Positions 27,544 to 36,155 of a DNA stretch of 64,000 nt are shown here, piece by piece. Origin of the DNA: Syntrophobacterales bacterium (GTDB lineage Bacteria; Desulfobacterota; Syntrophobacteria; Syntrophobacterales; Thermodesulforhabdaceae). A program made the translations under genes and the position numbers. The stretch's first letter is position 1, and each line of letters opens with the position of its first letter. Location of the stretch: assembly GCA_026417655.1 (NCBI GenBank), contig JAOACS010000028.1, forward strand, positions 62,001-126,000, read 5' to 3'. The notes beneath the pieces were generated by a model, which saw only the letters and a list, made by a program, of their open reading frames with translations, was not told the origin of the DNA and did no database searches.

Positions 27544-28431
27544 TTACTCCCTGTTGTTCTGACAAAGGGTTGGTTTAAAACCATCCAATATCTTTGAAAT
27601 CTCATCGGAAGAAGGTGGTGCAAGCTCTGAAAGGGAGGAATAACCCGTCTCCCTAAAGAAATCCTCTCCAAATATAGAACGATGGGGACCCTTGAATATC
27701 ACTCCTGTAAGAAAGGGTGGATCTGGTTTAAGGACAACCTCTAAAGCTCTATTAAAATCTCCTGGATCATAGTTAGAATCAAGCATTTTCACATTTTGAC
27801 GAAACCAGTCTAGGGGCCTCGAATCCCAGGTAATGCAGGGTTGAATAATATCAACATAGGAAAACCCTCTAGTCATAATTGCTTCCTTTAGGATTTCCTT
27901 TAATTGGCTTCTCTCTAACGCAAAGGCTCTAGCTACAAAAGGCGCCTGGTGTATAATAGCTATAGCTAAGGGGTTAAGAGGTGGCTGAGATACTCCCACA
28001 ACGTGAAGACTACGGCGTTCTCCAATGGGGGTGGTAGGGGATGCCTGCCCCTTCGTTAAGCCATAGATAGCATTGTTATGAACCAAAAGAGTAACGTTAG
28101 GATTCCTCCTTATAGTGTGGATAAAGTGGTTTCCTCCTTCTCCATAACAATCTCCATCACCGGTTGTAACCACGACGGTTAAGTCGGGTTTTGCTACAGA
28201 AATGGCCGTAGCAACCGGTAGAGCCCTCCCGTGGAGTCCGTTAAAGAAATTACATCGCATATAATGGGGAAGCTTTGCAGCCTGTCCTATTCCGGAAACC
28301 AAGCATATCTCATGGGGATATTTTTCTAGCTCCGTTAAAGCTTCCCTTAAGGCATGAAGGATAAGATGGTTAGGACATCCAGGGCACCACTGTATAGGGG
28401 TTTGTATATTAAATTCATTGAGGTCCACCAT
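27544..28431 (-). CDS. korB: 2-oxoacid:ferredoxin oxidoreductase, beta (TPP) subunit
   Basis: 295 residues. The thiamine diphosphate site GDGDCYGEGGNHFIHTIRRN (about 93-112) and the downstream NNAIYGLTKGQASPTT are the hallmarks of KorB/PorB-type beta subunits, and the N-terminal WCPGC motif supplies two cluster ligands. With KorA it oxidatively decarboxylates a 2-oxoacid, most likely 2-oxoglutarate, passing electrons to ferredoxin, or runs in reverse to fix CO2. Its start overlaps korA by 17 bases. No separate delta ferredoxin subunit is encoded. Confidence 0.94.
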   Translation of the reverse strand: MVDLNEFNIQTPIQWCPGCPNHLILHALREALTELEKYPHEICLVSGIGQAAKLPHYMRCNFFNGLHGRALPVATAISVAKPDLTVVVTTGDGDCYGEGGNHFIHTIRRNPNVTLLVHNNAIYGLTKGQASPTTPIGERRSLHVVGVSQPPLNPLAIAIIHQAPFVARAFALERSQLKEILKEAIMTRGFSYVDIIQPCITWDSRPLDWFRQNVKMLDSNYDPGDFNRALEVVLKPDPPFLTGVIFKGPHRSIFGEDFFRETGYSSLSELAPPSSDEISKILDGFKPTLCQNNRE

Positions 28432-30112
28432 AGAAACGTCTCCTTATATCCTTTGCTGTCACAGGCAAACCGTTATAGAAAAGCATCCGCCTCGGTTTAA
28501 TATGGGGTAGCTCTCTGCTTAAGAGACTTGCAAACTGCCCTATGGCATTCTGTTCTATCACTGTAACGGGAATATCGGGTGGAAAATACTCACTAGGAGA
28601 GATTTGTGGAAAAGGCCAGATTTCTGTAAAATGGATCGCTCCTACCCTTTTACCTTCCCCTCGGAGTATCTCTACGGCCTCGAAAATGGAATTTTTTGTG
28701 CTACCCCAGCCGACCAGAATTTCCTCCGCGTCATCCAGGAGGAATCTTTCAGGAGGTTCAATCACCTGCCGAAGTCCCTCTATCTTTCTTAGTCTTTTTT
28801 CAATCATTGGAACCGCTATACCATCAAGGTCCTCCGTTATATGCCCCTCCTCATCATGTTCATCACTGTCGGCTGTAACAAGGTGTTTGCTCTGACCAGG
28901 ATAAAGTCTTGGGGAGATTCCCGATGGAGTAATGGTATAACGTCTATAATCTATAAATCCCTCCGGATCGGCAAAGAAAAACTCGGGCTTAGATGCTTCA
29001 ACATCGAAACCATCTATAGAAAATTGTGAGTCTGCAAGGAACTGATCGGTCATAACAATAACAGGGATCTGATACTTATCGGCAATATTAAAGGCACGAA
29101 CCATCTTATGGAATGCATCGTAGGGATCGGAAGGAGCAAATACCGCCCGTGGAAACTCTCCATGACCAGCATGAATAGCAAAAAGAAGATCTCCCTGAGC
29201 CGTCCTAGTGGGAAGTCCCGTCGCTGGACCGGGTCGTTGAGCAAGAACTATAACAACAGGAACCTCAACCATTCCTGCGAGACTTAAGGCTTCCACCATT
29301 AGAGAAAATCCACCACCGGATGTGGCTGTCATAGCTCTTGTTCCGGCAAATTGAGCTCCTATCGCCATATTGATCGCAGCGATTTCATCTTCAGCCTGTT
29401 CCGTGAAGACCTTACATTCCCTATGCTGAGCTAGAAAGGTAATAATCCCCGTTGCAGGTGTCATAGGATAGGCTGCCATGAAACGACAGCCCGCTCTTAC
29501 AGCTCCGAGAGCGATGGCAGGGTTTCCCGCTATCAGATAGAAGCACTTTGGCCCCTTCTCTAGCCTCCATGAGCAAATACCCTGACAGGACTCTTCAGCA
29601 TAGGTGTACCCGTCCCGGGCAGCCTCAACATTGGACCTGATAACCTTTTCCGATTTCCCGTAAAACTCTTCCTCTATAGCCTTCCGAATGGCTTCAAACT
29701 CACCGCCTATGACCGACCATAGAGCACCCAATGCGATAGTGTTCGCATAAATGGGATTTTGCCATTTGTCCCTCGCTAGTTTTCCGAAGGGAACATAAAT
29801 CTCCGTTGCATCGTCGGTTTCATCCCTTTCCTCTGCAATGATAAGTCCCCCTGGATTTAGCCATGAACGGTATTTTATTCGGGCCTCTTTTCTTAGAGGA
29901 AGTAGGACGTCCGCGTCTCGTCTCGGAGCATTCTTAAGGGAGGTTGAAACCCTAATAGAATAGCTGTTAAGACCTCCTCTTATTCGAGATTCATACTCCT
30001 GCCAAGAAAAAACGGCTAATCCACATCGAGCCAGGGCATCAGAAAAGATGGATCCTACCGTCTGGATACCTTCCCCGGCAGCACCGCCAATTACAACATT
30101 AACGTCCATCAT
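28415..30112 (-). CDS. korA: 2-oxoacid:ferredoxin oxidoreductase, fused gamma-alpha subunit
   Basis: 565 residues: an N-terminal gamma domain (about 3-185, IGGAAGEGIQTVGSIFSDALA) fused to the alpha pyrimidine-binding domain (about 190-400, GNPAIALGAVRAGCRFMAAYPMTPAT and EQAEDEIAAINMAIGAQFAG) and a transketolase C-like end. This gamma-alpha fusion is the KorA layout of two-subunit 2-oxoglutarate synthases. Together with aconitase it fits a ferredoxin-linked TCA segment. Its start lies inside the end of the SMI1-like gene upstream (14-base overlap). Confidence 0.94.
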   Translation of the reverse strand: MMDVNVVIGGAAGEGIQTVGSIFSDALARCGLAVFSWQEYESRIRGGLNSYSIRVSTSLKNAPRRDADVLLPLRKEARIKYRSWLNPGGLIIAEERDETDDATEIYVPFGKLARDKWQNPIYANTIALGALWSVIGGEFEAIRKAIEEEFYGKSEKVIRSNVEAARDGYTYAEESCQGICSWRLEKGPKCFYLIAGNPAIALGAVRAGCRFMAAYPMTPATGIITFLAQHRECKVFTEQAEDEIAAINMAIGAQFAGTRAMTATSGGGFSLMVEALSLAGMVEVPVVIVLAQRPGPATGLPTRTAQGDLLFAIHAGHGEFPRAVFAPSDPYDAFHKMVRAFNIADKYQIPVIVMTDQFLADSQFSIDGFDVEASKPEFFFADPEGFIDYRRYTITPSGISPRLYPGQSKHLVTADSDEHDEEGHITEDLDGIAVPMIEKRLRKIEGLRQVIEPPERFLLDDAEEILVGWGSTKNSIFEAVEILRGEGKRVGAIHFTEIWPFPQISPSEYFPPDIPVTVIEQNAIGQFASLLSRELPHIKPRRMLFYNGLPVTAKDIRRRFYGGPQ

Positions 30113-30587
30113 TTTTCACCCTTTTTTTACCCATAATAAGTTTAATGAAGTTCGATAGACTTAACCTTTTTTCTGAAATCGGACGATCCTTTATCCAGGC
30201 AATAAAGTTACGTACCCACATATCGAAGGAGTTTTCCACCTTTTCAATTTTTCCAAAGGTGTCCACAAAAAAGACCTCAGACGTTTCAGTATCCAAGCCT
30301 ATAAAAACATCGAGTTCCATTTCCTGGTGGTTAATGATCACCTTTTTTAGGCCAGCATAACCAATTATTACCAGTTTCTTTGGAAAGTTATCGAACTGAT
30401 TTCGGAAGGCTTGGGTCGTCCCAATAACGAAAGAGAGATTACCAAAGCCGGATTTCCGGCAACAATGATCCGCTGGATCGTCATCGAGGTCTTTAAAGTG
30501 ATTACTTATGAAATTAAGATAATCCTCCGGAAGTCTTACCCCCAGCGAATTGTAGATCATATCATCACAAACAAGATTCTTTGACAT
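30099..30587 (-). CDS. SMI1/KNR4 (SUKH)-like protein
   Basis: 162 residues without signal or membrane segments. The pattern GVRLPEDYLNFISNH near residue 16, then FPKKLVIIGYAGLKKVIIN, LDVFIGLDTETSEVFFVD and KVENSFDMWVRNFI resembles the SUKH fold, known as immunity proteins and as eukaryotic regulators. Here it overlaps korA by 14 bases and has no toxin gene nearby, so an immunity role is not supported by context. Two adjacent cysteines (HCCRKS) are present. Assignment is by pattern only; a conserved protein of unknown function is the fallback. Confidence 0.6.
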   Translation of the reverse strand: MSKNLVCDDMIYNSLGVRLPEDYLNFISNHFKDLDDDPADHCCRKSGFGNLSFVIGTTQAFRNQFDNFPKKLVIIGYAGLKKVIINHQEMELDVFIGLDTETSEVFFVDTFGKIEKVENSFDMWVRNFIAWIKDRPISEKRLSLSNFIKLIMGKKRVKNDGR

Positions 30588-30620
30588 ATTAGCATTACCC
30601 CACGGGAAGTAGTTTCCACC

Positions 30621-31109
30621 CTAGAACTTAACCATCTTAATGATTTCTTCGTAGGCCTTAATCTCTTCAGGAGTGAGCTCACGATGAAGTAACTTTTTGT
30701 TCACCATAATTGGGATGCCCTCATGAAGAGCTAGAGCTACTGCATCACTTGGACGACTATCAAATATCCTTTCTTCACCATGAATTCTGGCATATACCTT
30801 AGCATAGAAAGTATTCTCCCGAACATCATATATCTCAATCTTATCAAATACTACCCCAGCCTGATGCAGAATAGAAAGATAAAGGTCGTGGGTGAGGGGT
30901 CTTTTGGGCTCAACAAAACCCTTTTCCTTGGCAATCGCCGTGATCTCAGCATCTCCAACAAACATCATGAAATAGTATGGTGAGCTTTCGCTTTCCTTGA
31001 GGATAACCATATTTCCCTGGGTTCTGTCGGTTTTTATGTAAACCTCCTTTGCTTCTATATAGGAAGTTTCCTGAGAAGCCTTTTCCAGAATCGGATTTTT
31101 CTCATCCAT
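30621..31109 (-). CDS. Bifunctional nuclease (DUF151) family protein
   Basis: The ATG at 31107-31109, preceded by AGGAGG nine bases upstream, gives 162 residues; a longer frame would run into cysS. The DUF151 core is visible: HDLYLSILHQAGVVFDKIEIYDVRENTFYAKVYA and FDSRPSDAVALALHEGIPIMV, the SRPSDA motif being the signature. The family was named for plant BBD nucleases, while most bacterial members are uncharacterised. It lies 41 bases downstream of cysS as the last member of the isp-cysS operon. Confidence 0.92.
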   Translation of the reverse strand: MDEKNPILEKASQETSYIEAKEVYIKTDRTQGNMVILKESESSPYYFMMFVGDAEITAIAKEKGFVEPKRPLTHDLYLSILHQAGVVFDKIEIYDVRENTFYAKVYARIHGEERIFDSRPSDAVALALHEGIPIMVNKKLLHRELTPEEIKAYEEIIKMVKF

Positions 31110-31150
31110 GATCTCCCACCTCCTATAGGGGTTAAGACGTGATTTATTAC

Positions 31151-32677
31151 CTATACTACACGCCATCTAGTTCCCTGAGGAGTATCTTCAAGTTGGATCG
31201 ATTTTTCAGAAAGCATGGCTCTTATCTGATCGGCCTCTTCAAACCTTTTTTCCCTTCGAGCCTCAGCTCTTTTAGCAATCCATGATTCTAATTCCTCCAC
31301 CGTCATCCCCGTTGTTTTTAGCTTTAGGAGATTCTGTTGTCGGAAAAATTCTTCCGGAGGTTGTTCAATAACACCAAGAATAGAACCTGCTTCTTTGAGA
31401 AAGGCAACGGCAAAACTAACAAGTTCTTCCGAAGGGCCCTTCAGTTTTTTCCGTCCCGAGACCTCAAGGAATCGTTGGAGAGCGTTTCTTAAATCAAAAA
31501 TCAGTCCTATAGCCTGAGCAGTATTAAAATCATTATTCATGGCCTCAAGAAATCTTTCTGGAAAGGAAAAGGTCTTTTCCCAAAGCTCGGCATCAAGAGT
31601 TTCATAATTCTTTGAGTGCCTAAGGGACGTGATGGCCTCAAGATCAAGAAGAATCTTCCTGTTAGGCTCTAGCTGTTTCGTCTCTCCAAGTCTTTCCATT
31701 GCATCGGAGATTGTCATATAGAGCCTTTCCAGCCCTTTTTCCGACTCTTTAAGAGCCTCATCGGAGAAATCTACTGGACTTCTATAGTGCTTACTTAGAA
31801 CAAAGAGTCTTAAAACTTCTGGATGAACCTTTTCTAAAATTTCCCGGATGGTAAAGAAATTGCCTAGAGATTTCGACATCTTTTCATTGTTTATATTAAC
31901 AAAGCCATTGTGAAGCCAGTATCTAACAAAGGTTTTTCCAAAGGCTCCTTCACTTTGGGCGATCTCATTCTCATGATGGGGAAAGATAAGATCCTTTCCT
32001 CCACCGTGGATATCAAAGGTTTCCCCCAAAAGTTTTGCGCTCATTGCGGAACATTCTATATGCCAACCAGGGCGGCCGGGCCCCCAGGGGCTGTCCCAGG
32101 CAGGTTCTCCTTCTTTACTACCTTTCCAAAGGACAAAATCAAAGGGATTTTTCTTGTGTTCGTCTACTTCGACCCTTGCCCCAGCTATCATATCCTCAAG
32201 GCTTCTACCTGAAAGTTTTCCATAACCGGGGAAATGGTCAACAGCGAAATAAACGTCACGTCCAGCCTTATAGGCATACCCCTTTTCGAAAAGTTTTTTG
32301 ATAATCTCAATCATATCTTGAATATGTTCAGTGGCCTTTGGCTCCAGGGTGGGACGAAGAATACCAAGTCTATCCATATCTTCATAGAACGCTTTGATGT
32401 AGCGATCTGCTATGGTTTTATAATCGGTCCCTTCTTCCTGAGCTCTTTTTATTATTTTATCGTCAATGTCGGTAAAGTTTCTTACGTAGGTCACATCATA
32501 GCCTAGAAACAAAAGGTAACGATAGATAACATCGAAGACCACGGCACTACGAGCATGGCCAATATGGCAATAATCATAAACTGTCACTCCACAAACATAC
32601 ATCCTAACTTTCCCCTCCTCCAGGGGAATGAATTCTTCCTTCTCCTTCGTAAGGGTGTTATAGACCATGAGCTTCAT
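31151..32677 (-). CDS. cysS: Cysteinyl-tRNA synthetase
   Basis: 508 residues, class Ia. The N-terminal VCGVTVYDYCHIGHARS holds a zinc-ligand Cys and the HIGH motif; the metal site continues with WHIECSAMS and [29 protein letters not shown] is near 270; the DALR helical domain follows. Length is slightly above the 460-480 average because of the C-terminal extension. The start codon overlaps the ispF stop (ATGA), so translation is coupled. Confidence 0.97.
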   Translation of the reverse strand: MKLMVYNTLTKEKEEFIPLEEGKVRMYVCGVTVYDYCHIGHARSAVVFDVIYRYLLFLGYDVTYVRNFTDIDDKIIKRAQEEGTDYKTIADRYIKAFYEDMDRLGILRPTLEPKATEHIQDMIEIIKKLFEKGYAYKAGRDVYFAVDHFPGYGKLSGRSLEDMIAGARVEVDEHKKNPFDFVLWKGSKEGEPAWDSPWGPGRPGWHIECSAMSAKLLGETFDIHGGGKDLIFPHHENEIAQSEGAFGKTFVRYWLHNGFVNINNEKMSKSLGNFFTIREILEKVHPEVLRLFVLSKHYRSPVDFSDEALKESEKGLERLYMTISDAMERLGETKQLEPNRKILLDLEAITSLRHSKNYETLDAELWEKTFSFPERFLEAMNNDFNTAQAIGLIFDLRNALQRFLEVSGRKKLKGPSEELVSFAVAFLKEAGSILGVIEQPPEEFFRQQNLLKLKTTGMTVEELESWIAKRAEARREKRFEEADQIRAMLSEKSIQLEDTPQGTRWRVV

Positions 32678-33192
32678 ATCTTTTCTCCGTCGACTTTTTT
32701 ATAGATTAGGCATACAGCATAAACGGCTATGCCCTCTTCCCTTCCAGTAAATCCAAGCCCTTCGGTAGTTGTCGCCTTTATATTGATTTGGGAAGCTCTA
32801 AGGCCAATCCCTTGAGTAATGGTTCGGATCATCTGATCCCTATAGGGAGCAATACGAGGTTTTTGGGCAACAACTGTTACATCAATATTTCCGACGGCAT
32901 ATCCAGCCTGGTTAACCATTTCCAGAACTCTTTGAAGAAGCACCATACTGGATATCCCCTTATATTTCGGGTCCGAATCTGGAAAGTGCCGTCCTATGTC
33001 TCCAAGACCGGCGGCTCCGAGGAGGGCATCACAAATTGCATGTAACACAACATCAGCATCGGAATGTCCTGCAAGTCCAAGCTGGGATGGAATTCTGATT
33101 CCTCCAAGCATAAGAGGACGATCCTTTACGAAGGGATGAACGTCATAACCAATACCCACTCTTATTTCCCAATCTTTCTTTGAAGATGCCAT
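32674..33192 (-). CDS. ispF: 2-C-methyl-D-erythritol 2,4-cyclodiphosphate synthase
   Basis: The ATG at 33190-33192, with GGAG eight bases before it, gives 172 residues; a GTG three codons earlier is also possible. IGYDVHPF has the zinc ligands Asp and His, GLAGHSDADVVLHAICDALLGAAGLGDIG is the family signature, and TTEGLGFTGREEGIAV closes the active site. It catalyses the fifth step of the MEP isoprenoid pathway. It overlaps ispD upstream, the common ispDF arrangement, and cysS downstream. Confidence 0.96.
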   Translation of the reverse strand: MASSKKDWEIRVGIGYDVHPFVKDRPLMLGGIRIPSQLGLAGHSDADVVLHAICDALLGAAGLGDIGRHFPDSDPKYKGISSMVLLQRVLEMVNQAGYAVGNIDVTVVAQKPRIAPYRDQMIRTITQGIGLRASQINIKATTTEGLGFTGREEGIAVYAVCLIYKKVDGEKI

Positions 33193-33887
33193 AAAAGCCA
33201 CTCCATATCTTCCCTTGATGTTACCTTTATATTAAGTGGATCTCCTTCCACAATGGCCACTGGATGATTTAAACGCTCTACAAGGGACGCATCATCGGTA
33301 GCTGTAAAATTATAGCGAAGGGCCTCTTCGTAGGCCCTCATTATAAGCTCCTTCTTAAATATTTGGGGTGTTTGGGCGAGCCATAGGATGGAACGGTCAA
33401 GGGTTGAGTTAATAAAAAGACCATCGTGATCCCTTTTAGCTTCCTTAACCGTATCTCTAACGGAGAGGGCCGCTATTGCCGCTTGAGCAGCCTTAGCCTT
33501 TCGAAAGACTCGTCTAAACAGCTCAGGAGAAGCCATAGGACGAGCTCCATCATGGATCACCACCCATTCGGTGTCTTCCGGAAGCTTTTTTATCCCCTCC
33601 CAAACGCTCTCTTGACGTTCAGTCCCTCCAGGAACAGTAAATACTTGGCGATTTCTAAGAAGAGTAGAAAAATCCACTAACCATGATTCTACAATCTCTC
33701 GATAATGCTCAAAATCATCCTTTGGAAGCACAACGACAAGATAGGAAATAAAATCGATTTCAAGTATCGCCTTCATAGTCCAGAAAAGCAAAGACTTATC
33801 AAAGATGGGTACAAACTGCTTGGGAATCTCCCCTCCAAAACGCCTTCCCTGCCCAGCAGCAGGAATAATAGCGGCAACCTTTTCCAC
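33162..33887 (-). CDS. ispD: 2-C-methyl-D-erythritol 4-phosphate cytidylyltransferase
   Basis: I choose the GTG at 33885-33887, nine bases after GGGAG, giving 241 residues that begin with the family's usual MEKVAAIIPAAGQG; a GTG ten codons earlier lacks a ribosome site. The CTP-binding loop AAGQGRRFGGEIPKQF, the HDGARPMAS motif and TTDDAS-like ATDDASLVE are intact. It forms CDP-methylerythritol in the MEP pathway that feeds the squalene used by the hopene cyclase. The RNase P RNA gene ends only about 45 bases upstream, so both may be on one transcript. Confidence 0.95.
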   Translation of the reverse strand: MEKVAAIIPAAGQGRRFGGEIPKQFVPIFDKSLLFWTMKAILEIDFISYLVVVLPKDDFEHYREIVESWLVDFSTLLRNRQVFTVPGGTERQESVWEGIKKLPEDTEWVVIHDGARPMASPELFRRVFRKAKAAQAAIAALSVRDTVKEAKRDHDGLFINSTLDRSILWLAQTPQIFKKELIMRAYEEALRYNFTATDDASLVERLNHPVAIVEGDPLNIKVTSREDMEWLLWHLQRKIGK

Positions 33888-33930
33888 AGAAGGCTTCTCC
33901 CATGAACATTTTCTCACTTATCTAGTTAGA

Positions 33931-34339
33931 TCAGGCGGAGAGCCGGTCTATAAGCCGGGTTCTGTCCTACCACCTTAGAAAAGGTGGCGTCACGATCATT
34001 TCTCTTGTCCCTCCGTTACCGAAGGGATCTAGCGACCTACCCGGGAGCTCGGGCGGGCCACCCTCAAACGCTCCCCTATTTGGTCTTGCTCCAGGTGGGG
34101 TTTACCTAGCACTCGATGTCACCATCGAGTCTGGTGAGCTCTTACCTCACCGTTTCACCCTTGCCGGGTTCTTACCCCACACCACTAGGTGAGGTAAAAA
34201 CCTTAGGCGGTCTCTTTTCTGTGGCACTTTCCTCCCGTCACCGGGACTGGGCGTTACCCAGCACCTTGCCCTGTGGAGCCCGGACTTTCCTCCCCGTGAT
34301 CCAGTCACGAAGCGATCGTGCAACCTGCTCTCCACCTGA
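33931..34339 (-). ncRNA. rnpB: RNase P RNA (class A)
   Basis: About 409 bases on the minus strand. The 5' end reads GTGGAGAGCAGGTTGCACG with the conserved GAGGAAAGTCCGGGCTCC element of helix P4 and its surroundings, and the 3' end has ACAGAACCCGGCTTATAG, the universal J-P4 partner and substrate-binding region. The two ends pair as a 13-bp P1 helix (34327-34339 with 33931-33943, one G-U pair), which defines the limits. The RNA matures tRNA 5' ends. Short open frames on both strands within it are not genes. Confidence 0.96.
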
Positions 34340-34351
34340 AAACTCCAATAT

Positions 34352-34380
34352 TATTTAACACCGCAAGCAGTTAAGAGCAA
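34352..34380 (-). promoter_or_regulatory. Predicted rnpB promoter
   Basis: On the minus strand TTGCTC (34375-34380) and TAAATA (34352-34357) with a 17-base spacer place the start of transcription just before the P1 helix. Confidence 0.5.
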
Positions 34381-34395
34381 GAATATGCGATGGGT

Positions 34396-35718
34396 CTATG
34401 AAGAAACTACTGGCCTTCTCCCCACACTATAATAGATAAAGCCCGCTTCCTCCATCTGCCTTCGGCGATAGACATTTCTAAGATCTATAAAAATTGGCTC
34501 GAGGAGAAGCTGCCTTAACCTATTAAGATCCAAAGCACGGTATTCCCTCCATTCGGTCATAAGAACCACCGCATTACTCCCTTCACAGGCTTCATAGGGA
34601 TTGGAGCAATAGATGAGGTCGGGGAGGAGCTTCTTAGCCTCTTTCATACCCTGGGGATCATGGGCTCGTATTCTGGCTCCCCGCTCAATTAGTGCAGGAA
34701 GGATAGTAAGAGAAGGGGCTTCCCGCATGTCATCGGTCTCCGGTTTAAAGGTAAGTCCTAAAACGGCTATGGTTTTCCCCGTTTCAGAGCCTCCAAGCGC
34801 CTGCCGAATCTTTCGAATCATTCTGGCCTTTTGAGCTTCATTCACTTCAACGACGGCTTCAACAATTCTTAGAGCAACACCATGTTCCTGGGCTATCCTT
34901 AGAAGAGCTCTGGTGTCCTTAGGAAAACAGGAGCCACCGTAACCAGGACCTGCTTGAAGAAAACTTCGACCAATCCTTGTATCAAGTCCCATGCCCTGAG
35001 CCACATCAAGAACATTGGCTCCTGTCTCTTCACAAAGGGCGGCAATCTCATTGATGAAGCTTATCTTCGTGGCAAGAAATGCGTTTGAGGCGTATTTAGT
35101 AAGCTCTGCCGACTCAATTGACATCGTAACAAAGGGAACTTCAGCAAGAAGCAAAGGACGATAGACCTCCCGTAGAATCTTTTCCGCTCTGGCGTTATCC
35201 ACCCCAATGACAACCCGACAGGGCTTCATAAAATCTCCGAGAGCTTCCCCTTCCCGGAGAAACTCTGGGTTGCTTGCTATATCAAATTCAGCATTAGGAT
35301 TGGTTTCTTTGATGATTCTCGCAACTTGCCTCCCTGTCCCTACAGGGACAGTGCTCTTTATGACAATAACCTTATGATCGTCAAGAAGGGGAGCTATTTC
35401 TCTAGCCGCATCATAGACGTAGGTAAGATCAGCGTAACCATCCCCTCTTCTAGAGGCAGGGGTTCCCACAGCAATAAATACTACCTGGGCTCCTGAGAGA
35501 GCCTCTTCTGTCTTCGTTGTAAAAGAAAGCCTTCCAGCACGGCGATTCTTCTTAACTATCTCTTCAAGACCAGGTTCATAGATAGGCATATGTCCTTCCA
35601 GAAGGTCCTTTATCTTGGCTTCATCCTTATCGATACAAATAACCTCATGGCCAAGATCAGCGAATCCCGCACCACTTACAAGCCCAACATACCCTGTCCC
35701 AACAACTGCAATCTTCAT
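34396..35718 (-). CDS. ugd: UDP-glucose 6-dehydrogenase
   Basis: 440 residues. The N-terminal NAD-binding motif is VVGTGYVGLVSGAGFADLGH, the catalytic Cys lies in GPGYGGSCFPKDTRAL, and the C-terminal UDP-binding domain has LGLTFKPETDDMREAPS. It oxidises UDP-glucose to UDP-glucuronate for capsule, LPS or exopolysaccharide. Its start overlaps the end of a thioesterase gene by four bases. It may supply precursors to the glycan locus at 45.9-55.6 kb, though it is not next to it. GDP-mannose dehydrogenase is a related alternative. Confidence 0.94.
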   Translation of the reverse strand: MKIAVVGTGYVGLVSGAGFADLGHEVICIDKDEAKIKDLLEGHMPIYEPGLEEIVKKNRRAGRLSFTTKTEEALSGAQVVFIAVGTPASRRGDGYADLTYVYDAAREIAPLLDDHKVIVIKSTVPVGTGRQVARIIKETNPNAEFDIASNPEFLREGEALGDFMKPCRVVIGVDNARAEKILREVYRPLLLAEVPFVTMSIESAELTKYASNAFLATKISFINEIAALCEETGANVLDVAQGMGLDTRIGRSFLQAGPGYGGSCFPKDTRALLRIAQEHGVALRIVEAVVEVNEAQKARMIRKIRQALGGSETGKTIAVLGLTFKPETDDMREAPSLTILPALIERGARIRAHDPQGMKEAKKLLPDLIYCSNPYEACEGSNAVVLMTEWREYRALDLNRLRQLLLEPIFIDLRNVYRRRQMEEAGFIYYSVGRRPVVSS

Positions 35719-36155
35719 GGGGTCATATCCTCAACTATTTTCCTTAGTTCTTGGGGAAGTTCACAGGCTTTCCAACTTCGATCAATAGCAACTATTACTA
35801 CATAACCTCTAGCCACCAGCTGGAGGTTTTCCCTTTCATAGAAAGAAAACTCAAAGGTTATAGACTTACTTTTAACATCCTTTACCTTAACATCGAGCCA
35901 AAGCTCATCTCCGTAACGAACCGGTTTAAGGAATTGACAGGTGGCTTCTACTACAGGAAGACCAAAGCCACGCTCAGGGTTACGAAAATATTGATGGGGC
36001 GGCAGACCGTAATGACGAAGAAAAGCTTCTATGCCATGATGGCAATATTTAAAATAGGAAGCAAAATAAACCACTCCGTAGGGATCGGTATCTCCGAAGT
36101 GGATCCTTATGGGAATTCTTAGGGCCCTATCTACGATCTCCTCTGACATCCTCAT
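35715..36155 (-). CDS. YbgC-type acyl-CoA thioesterase (4HBT)
   Basis: 146 residues with a single hotdog domain. IHFGDTDPYGVVYFASYFKY (about 16-35) contains the catalytic Asp of the 4-hydroxybenzoyl-CoA thioesterase/YbgC class. It hydrolyses short acyl-CoA or acyl-ACP thioesters in the cytoplasm. The start overlaps the DUF3786 gene by 29 bases, and the end overlaps ugd. No Tol-Pal genes, the usual partners of YbgC, are nearby. Confidence 0.9.
   Translation of the reverse strand: MRMSEEIVDRALRIPIRIHFGDTDPYGVVYFASYFKYCHHGIEAFLRHYGLPPHQYFRNPERGFGLPVVEATCQFLKPVRYGDELWLDVKVKDVKSKSITFEFSFYERENLQLVARGYVVIVAIDRSWKACELPQELRKIVEDMTP

Noticed and set aside
30099-30587. Toxin-immunity locus
   Set aside because: The SUKH-like protein has no polymorphic toxin, secretion marker or nuclease partner next to it.
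34116-34358. Open frames on both strands of about 60-80 codons
   Set aside because: They lie inside the RNase P RNA, whose conserved ends and P1 pairing are clear, and resemble no protein.
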